Below, in pieces: positions 55,691-64,000 of a DNA stretch of 64,000 nucleotides. The DNA is from Cotesia glomerata (taxonomy: Eukaryota; Arthropoda; Insecta; Hymenoptera; Braconidae). Each line of letters begins with the position of its first letter. The stretch's first letter is position 1. The translations under genes were made by a program, and so were the position numbers. The stretch spans positions 16,355,152 through 16,419,151 of the forward strand of contig NC_058160.1 in the NCBI RefSeq assembly GCF_020080835.1, given 5' to 3'. The notes beneath the pieces are model-generated. The model saw only the letters and a list, made by a program, of their open reading frames with translations. It was not told the origin of the DNA and ran no database searches.

Positions 55691-55990
55691 TAAAAGTGAA
55701 AATTACAGGACATTAGTAAAAGACTTGGGGACGAATTACAAAAATTTAAGTTGCTTAATGAATCCTAAATTACACTTCCTAGATTCTTACATTGACCACT
55801 TTTCTGAGAATTTTGGAGAATATAGTGAAAAACAGGGAGAATGATTACATCAAGATATAAGTGAAATGAACACTAGGTATCAAGGGAATTAGAATATCAA
55901 CATGATGGCAGACTATTGTTGAACACTCGAAAGAGATGTATCAAAAGAAGAGAATAAACGAAAGAGAAATTTGCTATTTTATCGGTTTTT
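55691..55990 (+). pseudogene. Transposase-like family, C-terminal fragment with three stops
   Basis: The frame NYRTLVKDLGTNYKNLSCLM, then NPKLHFLDSYIDHFSENF, EYSEKQGE*LHQDISEM, TRYQGN*NINMMADYC*TLERD corresponds to the end of the 9845-11614 protein (SHKLHMLHSHLDEFKDNM, SEEQGERFHQD, ENMMGDYIWGL). Stops replace a likely Arg (CGA to TGA) and two likely Trp codons. It is a different subfamily, since identity to the other copy is only moderate. 55991-56529 is AT-rich, possibly the non-coding rest of that element. Confidence 0.7.
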
Positions 55991-56529
55991 GCGACTTTTT
56001 GACTGAGAGGAACCTGGGCCAAATATATTTCAGATTCAGATTGCAGAGATCGAATTACAAGAAAATTCTTCTCGACCCACGAATAAAAAATTTTTTCATC
56101 AAAATAATTGCAATTTTTTACGTTTTTTGCTATTTTTAAAGGTATTTTACAATTTTCTCAGATTTCAAACAGCTTATGACCTAAACACACTTGAAATTTG
56201 TATTCATGAGATCAAAATACATAAAAATTAAGCTTGTCTTAGATCCTGAAATTTTTTTCATTACCAAAACATCTAATTTTTGCTATTTTTGATGGTTTTT
56301 TGCAATTTACTCGAAATTGTTAAGTAGACGGCTGAAACTGACTTGAAATTCGTATTCAGAGGGTCGAAAAACATGCCCGTAGATAGGTGGCACCTAATGT
56401 ACAGACCACTTTTTTTTGTGTGCCGATATTATTTATGATCAACTTTAATGTTCGTAAACAATATATTCAGTAGACAATCAATTATTTGAGATACTTTTTT
56501 GTTTTTTCGGTGAGAATAATCACGTTCGA

Positions 56530-56644
56530 AATTTTCAGTGTTCAATTGGTTTTACCCTGTTTTTCGAAAATCTAGTTTTCATCAGATCTCAACCTTCTGA
56601 AGTCCTAGGAAGCTTCCCAGACTATTCCCGCGATGGTGTCCGTA

Positions 56645-56689
<45 letters not shown>

Positions 56690-56703
56690 GTGTGTGTGTG
56701 TGT

Positions 56704-56746
<43 letters not shown>
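56530..56746 (+). repeat. GT-core TIR repeat, copy f (left half)
   Basis: GTTTTTCGAAAATCTAGTTT, AGTCCTAGGAAGCTTCCCAG, CCCGCGATGGTGTC, then (TG)n 56646-56746. Its right half continues at 61917. Confidence 0.65.
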
Positions 56747-56750
<4 letters not shown>

Positions 56751-56994
56751 TTTTTTTTTGGGGGGGGAATCCTTCTTACGGATTCCAGGCATAGTTGTTT
56801 GGCCTGGATATGTGGCGACTCGACGCAGTGTCATACTAAAACTCGACCCTAACGCCCCTACCCACTAAACCCTAAACCCCTTTTCTTCTTTCCTCTAATC
56901 CCTCATGGAAACCGCCGTCAGGCATTACTTCGTGAGGGGAGGATCCAGCTACCGCTATTCCTTCTGGTGGCTAAGGTGTTATTTTTCCTTCCTT

Positions 56995-59974
56995 CTAGTT
57001 TCTGTCATTTGCTCTTTTTCTTTCAATGGAACGCAGCTCTGTAAGCACTTCTGTGGCAAAAGTGCTTGTAGCGTTTCAAGCAGTTTGATTCGACAACATT
57101 GCATCTACTATTGTCTCTGGTTGGATTCTCCAGTTCAGGATCCTCTCTAACTCCTCACGCTGAGGATCGAAACGTGGACACACAAAGAAAACGTGCCTTG
57201 CGTCCTCAATAACCCCTGGACAAGACGGGCACTCCGGAGAATCGTCGTGCTTTAAGCGGTGCAGATACTCTCGAAAGCACCCATGTCCTGACAACATCTG
57301 CGTTAGGTAATAGTTGACTTCACCATGGTTTCGGCTCAGTCAAACGTCGATCTTTGGTATGAGGCGGTGTGTCCATCTTCCTTTTGCTGCGGCGTCCCAC
57401 TCAAGTTGCCATCGTGAGATGCTGTGCTGCCGTTCTTCTGTTCTTAGTTCTTCAGCGCTCAGTGTAGTTGACCTCTTTCGATGGTAAAGGGCCCGTCTTT
57501 CTTTAGCTAAGACTCTAAGCGGCAGAGTTCCAGAAATGACGCACACTGCTTCCTCTGATATTGTTCGGAAGGCGCTGGCTACTCTTAGCGCGCTCAGTCG
57601 GTAAACCGGACATGCTTTCCTCCATGATTCTTGGGTCTCAAGTGCGTCGGACCAAATGGATATCCCATACGTGAGGACCGATGTAACTACTGATGATAGC
57701 AATAACCTCCTTGTCTGCTTCGGGCCACCGATGTTGGGCATCAATCGTACTAGGTTAGCCACTACTGCTGATGCTTTGGCGGTCACGTGTTCAACTTGTT
57801 GTTTGAAGTTAAGTCGGGAATCGAGCATCACTCCCAGATATCGAATGAATGGTTGGGATGTGATTTCTTGGTCTCCGACGTTTAAATTGATCGTTTCCAC
57901 CACTTTTCTGCTAGTGATAAGTACAGCCTCGGTCTTCTGTTTAGCCAGTTGTAGGTTTACTGTGTCCATCCACTGGTTAATTCGCTCAAAGGTGATCGTG
58001 AACATATGATTTATCTCATCAATATGCTTGGCGACGATTACTACGGCTACGTCGTCCGCGTACGCTACCAGTTTGACATTTCTTGGTAGTTTCAGTCTCA
58101 GCAATCCGTTGTACATGATATTCCAGAGAAGTGGACCGAGAACAGAACCCTGCGGGACGCCTCCAGTAACATCATACTCCTTTGGACCATTCTTCGTGTC
58201 ATATCTAAGGACTCTATTCGTGAAGTAGCTAGCGACTATCCTTCGTAGATATCCTGGTACGTTCATCTCTTGAAGAGCTTGCATGATGCGATCCCAGTTG
58301 GCGGAGTTGAAGGCATCTTTGATGTCTAGGGTTGCCACCAGACAATATTTCTTCGTTCCACCCTTCCATCTGGTACCGGCGATTGCGTCTTTGGCTATAC
58401 CGACAACCAGGTTGATTGCGTCCAGGGTTGATCGTCCTTTTCGAAATCCGTACTGATTGTCTGCTAATAGTGGATCGACAACTGCTTCTATCCTTTGGTG
58501 GATTATACGTTCGAGTATCTTACCGGCTGTATCCAACATGCAGAGTGGACGATAAGATGACGGTTCTTCCGGTGGCTTTTTTCCTTTAGGAAGTAGTACC
58601 AGCCGTTGTTGTTTCCACTTCCGAGGAAAAATCCCTTCCTTCAAGCAGATGTTGTAGACATCGAGGAATAACGCTGGTGCTGCTTTAATAGATGTTTTCA
58701 AGGCAATATTAGGGATTCCGTCCAATCCCGGCGCTTTATTATTCCCGACGCGGTTACAAGCTTCCATCAGTTCTTCTTTCGTCACAGGTGGGATATCATT
58801 CAGTTCGTCTTGTGTCAACAGGTAGTTGAAAACGCGCTGTCGTGGAAACAGTGCAGTCACGATCTTCTGTAGGAGTTGAGGACACGTAGGGAGACGGCAT
58901 TGGCTGGTATTTCAAGTTTGCCATGACTACCTTGTAAGGTCTGCCCCACAAGTCTTTGTCCACCTCGTTGATTAGCTCTTTCCAGCAGTTCTTCTTGCTA
59001 TCCTTGATGGCTTTGTTTAAGTCTCGACGAGCTTTCTTGTATTCTGCGACTAGTTCCGCTGAGTCAGGCCGCCGATAACCACGCTGAGATATTCTTCTTT
59101 TCTTGAGACACTCTTTCCGTAGGAAGCTGATGTGTTCGTTCCACCAGTGCACCGAAGGTCTTTGGTTCATGCCCCGTTTACGAGGCATGCAGGTGTCGCA
59201 AGCCTGGGTCACTCTCTTCATCAAGTCCTTGGTCATTTCTTCTGCAGATCCAGTAGTAAGCGGTTCACTATTTAGGGCAGCTACTAGAGCACCTGGGTCA
59301 AAGGATTTCACCTTCCACCCAACGATGTCAAGTTTCTTAGCCAGTCTTCTAGGATTCTGGTCCTTTGATACTTCCCAGAGAATCGCATTGTGATCGCTGG
59401 CCGTGTAGATCTCCATCACCTTCCAGTCGTAGTTTCCTCTGATGAGGCTGCTGCTGACAAAAGTAAGATCCACAATAGAACTTGCGTCTCCTTTAGTGTA
59501 CGTCGGCGCATCGCCGCTGTTTAACAATACTACATCTAACGTAGAAAAAGCTTCCAGTAGTTCTTTACCTCGAGCGTTGGTGTGTTTGCTGCCCCATTCC
59601 ACTGCCCAGGCGTTGAAGTCTCCAGCTATTGCCACTGGGTAGTACTGCTTCGCGTCCTCCGTCAGTCGATCCAGAAAGTCCATGAATTCAACAATAGTGA
59701 GGCTAGGTGGTGTGTAGCAGCTGTAAAAGCGGATGCCATCTACCGATACTGCTACAAAGCCGGCGCTGCCATTGTTAACGACACTCTGGAAGGGGAGCTT
59801 GCGACAGGACCATATGACAGCTTTTTTAGTGCAGTCAGTTTCCCATGGTTGGCCGCCGAGGTGTTTATACGGTTCCGATATAAGCACAAGGTCAAGCTTC
59901 TGTTCACGTACTGTCTGCATGAGCAAATCATGTGCCGCTTCACAGTGATTGATGTTTAGCTGCAGTATTCTCAT
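56995..59974 (-). pseudogene. R1-clade ORF2: endonuclease and reverse transcriptase
   Basis: ATG 59974 overlaps the ORF1 stop (ATGA). Endonuclease, 59974 to about 58900: MRILQLNINHCEAAHDLLMQ, ISEPYK, AIAGDFNAWAVEWGS, YTASDHNAILW, all APE-type catalytic motifs. A one-base shift near 58890 (within PMPSP) leads into the RT frame: NNKAPGLDGIPN, YRPLCMLD, YGFRKGRSTLDA, GGVPQGSVLGPLLWN and catalytic YADD (about residue 270 of the RT block). TGA at 57342-57340 replaces the Trp of KIDVW; the terminal finger CPSCPG...HVFFVCPRF follows; TGA at 57078-57076 replaces another Trp. The true stop is TAG 56997-56995. The 36484 copy confirms the Trp codons. Total about 993 codons, normal for R1. Confidence 0.9.
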
Positions 59975-61422
59975 TTTCGTTTATCAGTTATCTTCTTGAG
60001 TGCCTCTTGGTATACTGGGCATCTGCTTGTGCCGGCATGATGGGCGTTATTCTCTGTACTGGATTGATCCGCACACAGTGCGCATTTAGCAGGCTTATTA
60101 CATTCGGCGATTTTGTGTCCCTCTTCTCCACATTTAATGCAAAGTTTGGAGCGGTCGACTTTACTTGTGCACTGAACCGCACGGTGTCCAAAATGCCAGC
60201 ATTTATAACATCGGACTGGTCTTAGTACTGTTCTAATACGACAATTGGTCCAGCCGATCCTAATCTTACCGTGTTCTCCTACCACTTTCTGCGCTACCGT
60301 TGCTGCCAGAGTCACCGACGCAATTTGTGTTCTGCTACGTAAGACCTTACGAATTTTAATGGCCTCTACTGTTATACCACAATCGTTTCCAGCTGCCTCT
60401 TGTAAAGCTGTTAGAATGTCATCTTTAGTTGTAGTATCATCAATATCGCGAATTTCCAGGTCTTCTTCAGGTCCTGTACTAATGACATTTGCGTCCTCCT
60501 TAAGTATTCCCGCGATAGTCTTCTGCAGGTCTTTACCTCTATCACTACTGCCTTTCGACAGCGTGATGAGAATGTTCCCTGTCGCGGTCCTGCGTATCTT
60601 CTCGACTGTGTTGCGGACCTGATCTGGGCGAACGTCCGCCTTGATCCGTGTAAGTATTTCAGAATACTTATCTTTGTTCGCTGGACGGATAATAAGTGCC
60701 TCCGGTCTCGTTGCTGTTCTTCTTGGCTTCTGGTTCGGCTTCGGTGGAGGCACCAGAGGTTTTTCTGGGAGCAGTTTCTTGCGTTCCTTCTTCTTGTCCT
60801 TTCTGGACTGCACCTTTTCCCAGCCTGGCTTCTTGTTCTGTTCACAAGAGTTTTGTGGAAGATGCTTAACCACTTCCTGCTTCTTGATGGGATGACCAGG
60901 TCCAACGTCTTTCAGCTTCTGAAAAGCTCCGCCTTCGGGAGAACGAATTTTTCTTTTCAACTTCCTCAGGATGCGGCCGTCTTGGTCAAAGGATTCAGTC
61001 TCTGCCGTTGTGATAGTTTCACTTTCTTCTTCAGCGACTGATTCTCCGTCACCTTCGGCTCCAGTGTCCATCGCTTCTTCAACAACCACTTGACTGTTTC
61101 TCTCCGATGTAGCACAAGGGGTGCGGTGTAATGATGAGCGCCATTCTTCGTCCAGTTTCTTGAATCTTCCAAGAGCATTGACTACACCGGTTGTCTTGGT
61201 CTTTATCTCCTTGTGGATATTGACCTTAGTTTGGACAAACTCTTGCAGCTCGATGGTCAGCTTCTCAAGGCGCTCCAACGCTTGCGTTCTCTTCATGTCA
61301 GCGCTTGCTTCAATCGCTGCTTGTTGAGCATGAAGCCCGTTTCTATTCATGTTTGTTTCCTGTAACGTACTCATACTTTTTTGATTTACCAGCGCATCGT
61401 ACGAAGTGGAGCGGGTTGCCAT
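59971..61422 (-). CDS. R1-clade ORF1 (Gag-like RNA-binding protein)
   Basis: ATG at 61422-61420 (MATRSTSYDALVNQKSMSTL) gives 483 residues; the frame is open further upstream without an ATG. It has an N-terminal helical region, a Lys/Pro-rich linker (KKERKKLLPEKPLVPPPKPN), a conserved central domain (VRNTVEKIRRTATGNILITL), and then zinc knuckles CYKCWHFGHRAVQC and CIKCGEEGHKIAEC plus CALC near the C-terminus, the ORF1 pattern of R1/Jockey-type elements. It packages element RNA. No stop or frameshift is visible. It ends in TGA at 59973-59971, overlapping the ORF2 ATG. Confidence 0.9.
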   Translation of the reverse strand: MATRSTSYDALVNQKSMSTLQETNMNRNGLHAQQAAIEASADMKRTQALERLEKLTIELQEFVQTKVNIHKEIKTKTTGVVNALGRFKKLDEEWRSSLHRTPCATSERNSQVVVEEAMDTGAEGDGESVAEEESETITTAETESFDQDGRILRKLKRKIRSPEGGAFQKLKDVGPGHPIKKQEVVKHLPQNSCEQNKKPGWEKVQSRKDKKKERKKLLPEKPLVPPPKPNQKPRRTATRPEALIIRPANKDKYSEILTRIKADVRPDQVRNTVEKIRRTATGNILITLSKGSSDRGKDLQKTIAGILKEDANVISTGPEEDLEIRDIDDTTTKDDILTALQEAAGNDCGITVEAIKIRKVLRSRTQIASVTLAATVAQKVVGEHGKIRIGWTNCRIRTVLRPVRCYKCWHFGHRAVQCTSKVDRSKLCIKCGEEGHKIAECNKPAKCALCADQSSTENNAHHAGTSRCPVYQEALKKITDKRK

Positions 61423-61914
61423 AACTAGGAACGGGTGTACCCTCGGAGATAGTACTCCTACCCCAGTTCCCTGAGGCCTAGCCGACACTTAGCCAGTCCC
61501 GGAATACACGGACGGACTAGACTCGCTCGGAGCGGTGAAGATTCCGATCTCTAACACTCACTGCGTACTTCCTGATAGAGGCCCGAAGTGGCTGGCTCCT
61601 GATCCACTGCTGCAACTTTCACCTCGGCAGAGCAAGCTCACATCAGCCGTGGCCTGCATCGTCGGAAACTACGATACAGGTTCCGGACACTCCCAGTGAG
61701 TTACAGCAGGAACCAATCGTCTTGCTAGGTCAGTTAGTGTGACCAACCCATTAAAGGGGAGTTTTGTCCACGGGAGCTTATTTTGTTTGGTTATTTTGCT
61801 TGGCTCCTACCCGCTGTACCTCATCAACTAAGAGATTAAGTGTCATCCAAGGACAGCGAGCGTTCTACCATCCGCTCGGGGAGACGCGCCCGGTAGCAGT
61901 ATCTCTTCTGCCCC

Positions 61915-61916
<2 letters not shown>
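61423..61916 (-). other. 5' untranslated leader of the R1-clade element
   Basis: GC-richer than the genome, ending exactly at the (TG)n tract. Such leaders hold the internal promoter of non-LTR elements. No specific motif is identified. Confidence 0.5.
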
Positions 61917-62010
<94 letters not shown>

Positions 62011-62800
62011 CAGGCTAAGAAAAAAAATTTCTTAAAATGAGGTTTTTTCGGAGTAACTTTTGAACAACTTTATCAATCGACTCTAAAAACTAGTCAGCTC
62101 TTAACCTTCAAATACCACGTCGATTGCCGCTAATTCGGTCAAAGTCAGTTGATTCTTTCAAGAGATATCATGAACGAAAAATTAAAAACAAAGTATTTTT
62201 TTTTAGATAACTTCAACATTTCTTTTCAGATAGTTTTTGATGAAATCAAATAATTATAAAAGCCTAAGAAACCGCATCGATCGCCGCCAAGAACGTCATA
62301 ATCGGTCGATTGGTTCAAGAGATATCGTTGACGAAAAATTTGGGAACAAGTTTTTTTTTCAACATTACTCCACTTCTTTTCGGATCGTTTTTTATGTGAT
62401 GATATAACTATACGAGCTCGAAAAAGCACGTTAATCTTATCTAAAAACGTCGAAATCGGATAGTTTGTTCGTGAGTTATTGTTGTCGATCAAAATCGGAA
62501 AAAGTGAATTTTTCAAATTTCTCCAAAATTTTCGGTCTGATCAATTTGTAATTAAAAGTAAATCATAGAACTTTAAAAACTGCTTTGAATACTGCCAACC
62601 GCGTGTAAACCAGTTTAGTCATTTAAAAGTAATTGCAGTTTGAAAGTTTTAAGAATAGTGTTTTATTAAACTTCTATCAGGTTTTTGATCTCGAAGAGCT
62701 CAAAAACATCATAAGTACAATTTTAAGCGCTTAGATATGAAATTAGCGAGAAGTTGCAGGGATAGCCTTCAGCGTCAACCGTTTTCCTAATTTTTTAAAA
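61917..62800 (+). repeat. (GT)n and GT-core TIR repeat, copy f (right half)
   Basis: (GT)n 61917-62008, then GAGGTTTTTTCGGAGTAACT, TTCAAGAGATATCATGAACG, AGTTTTAAGAATAGTGTTTT and the end TTAGCGAGAAGTTGCAGGGA. Matches 35371-36041 and 37145-37769 but starts further in, so about 150 bases after the (GT)n are missing. Confidence 0.6.
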
Positions 62801-63302
62801 TAGTTTTTATCATTTAGTATCTTACCAAGTTTTCATTATCAAAAACTAATTGTAATAATTAATTGTGAAATTTCTGAAATGATTTACATGATTTAAAGTG
62901 ATTAATTTTTTTGTTATTTTTAATCCAATAAAGTCATTCTATTTAATTATAGTTATGAACTAAATTTTTAAAATTCAACAATGATAGTTGATTATTGAGT
63001 TTTTTCCAATGAAAAAGAATGGATAAATTATTCATATCTATCTTTTTACAAATATTTATATATAGCTCTGAGAAACCTGGTGTTCAGAAATTCTATTATT
63101 ATCTTTTAGTCTGTAGTTTTACTCAGTACATTTCACCACTCTGTACAGTGAGAATATGTGGTTTTCTCAATTCTAGTGCTGTTAATGTATTATCATAATC
63201 CGAAAAAACGCAAACTTTAGTCTTTTTGATTCTTTAGTATTAGAGTTTTTATGGAGTATAAATAAATGTTTTATTATTGAATATATAAAATTCCTAATTA
63301 AA
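62801..63302. other. AT-rich stretch upstream of a probable exon
   Basis: No repeat recognised. A TATAAATA at 63257-63264 lies about 40 bases before the ATG of the next feature and may be a promoter element. Confidence 0.35.
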
Positions 63303-63388
63303 ATGGCACATTACGGAAATAGCAGTTCTTATCGTTATGGAGGAGGATCTTGTTCTCATCATAATCCGTTAGTCACCAATATTGGGCG
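63303..63388 (+). CDS. Probable first coding exon of a host gene (partial)
   Basis: ATG in AAAATGGC context encodes MAHYGNSSSYRYGGGSCSHH followed by NPLVTNIG. It then meets a strong splice donor (GCG|GTAAGA) at 63389. Without splicing the frame stops at once (CGG TAA). The Gly/Ser/Tyr/His-rich start is unlike chance AT-rich frames, and no repeat signature covers it. The remainder of the window (63389-64000) would be intron 1. The product is unknown. It is the only candidate non-transposon gene start in the window. Confidence 0.45.
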
Positions 63389-64000
63389 GTAAGAAATTAT
63401 AATTAATGTTTTAACATACCTCTTGTTAAACGAAGGCTTAAAATGTATTCAAAAAAATTTGATTTTTAATTTTCAATACTTTCTAATCTTTCAATTGTTT
63501 TCCAATACGATCTCTTACAGACGCTTAAATATGAAATCATATTTTATTCTTCTTAATAAGGCAATCATCTTGTAGATGAATGAGTTAATATTTATTCTAT
63601 AAAGATCGCATGTATGTTTAACTTCAGAATTTTCTTTAGTCAATTACAACACATCTTTTAGGTTGCTACAATGAAATTACCGTTCATAAATCAAATATTG
63701 TAATTAAATATACTAAGCGATTGAATAAACTCAAAACATTGGTCAAAACCAGACTCATTATCGTAGTGCACGTCATGATTAGTGACGTATATTTTATTTA
63801 AAATATACCTTGCAGTTTTGCCATCACTGTTAATTAGCCATGAATCAAATGTAAGCTATGAATTTATCTTAGAATAAAATAACGGCATGGTAACGAATTG
63901 ATGAAATTTAATTAGTATGCGAAATTTAGCAAATCTTAGAAAGTTTCAATTAAAAAAATGTACGATAAGTATGTTTTCAATGATCCGTAGCTTCCTTGTT

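Larger units (their letters stand above)
56747..61916 (-). mobile_element. Full-length R1-clade non-LTR retrotransposon in (TG)n
   Basis: 5170 bases on the minus strand: leader 61916-61423, ORF1, ORF2, 3' untranslated region, and an A tail (T run 56747-56759). (TG)n lies directly on both sides (56646-56746 and 61917-62008), so the insertion is inside a dinucleotide repeat. AP-type endonuclease, RT and terminal Cys-His finger without RNase H fit the R1 clade, which includes members known to target simple repeats (for example Waldo and Mino). ORF2 has a frameshift and two nonsense codons. Confidence 0.9.

Noticed and set aside
57656..58228. Plus-strand frames across the retrotransposon
   Set aside because: Shadows of the minus-strand reverse transcriptase.

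Overview
The window looks like repeat-rich, AT-rich insect nuclear DNA. A hymenopteran, possibly a parasitoid wasp, is my guess from the mix of mobile elements, but no single-copy marker gene is present to prove it. Genes carry spliceosomal introns, and every long coding region I can identify belongs to, or derives from, a transposable element. Two runs of exactly 100 N (29928-30027 and 35073-35172) are scaffold gaps.

Layout. 1-7.3 kb: AT-rich DNA with small inverted-repeat elements and decayed spliced genes. One ends in a RING finger (plus strand); one starts with a FLYWCH finger followed by MULE-like sequence (minus); two unrecognised coding remnants lie on the minus strand. 7.7-9.1 kb: eleven-copy 131-bp satellite. 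9.56-11.9 kb: DNA transposon with a nearly complete but broken transposase-like gene. 11.9-26.4 kb: a nest of Helitron pieces, about 140-bp tandem repeats, TA-targeting MITEs, a 2.1-kb element with about 585-bp inverted repeats, and a 3.5-kb foldback element that carries a mariner-like transposase remnant and has a tRNA-like SINE inside its right arm. 26.57-29.93 kb: piggyBac element, almost intact. 30.1-31.1 kb: Gypsy gag-protease remnant. 31.3-43.1 kb: MITEs, a possible solo LTR, about 185-bp repeats, and copies of a TIR element with a (TG)n core.

43.14-55.07 kb: a structurally complete Ty3/Gypsy retrotransposon with about 910-bp LTRs, TGTA target duplication, tRNA-Lys-type primer site, gag, pol and an extra zinc-knuckle ORF after pol. 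Another element's solo LTR sits inside its 5' LTR. 55.1-64 kb: a second remnant of the transposase-like family, then a full-length 5.17-kb R1-clade non-LTR retrotransposon (minus strand) inserted in a (TG)n tract, and finally a probable first exon of a host gene running off the right end.

How the parts interact. The clearest theme is nesting. R1-type elements sit in (TG)n tracts, and those tracts are the cores of another repeat family; two insertions are directly visible and a third appears to be hidden in the second gap. The Gypsy element is young by LTR similarity but has stops and a frameshift; it retains a textbook A AAA AAC slip site just before the gag stop.
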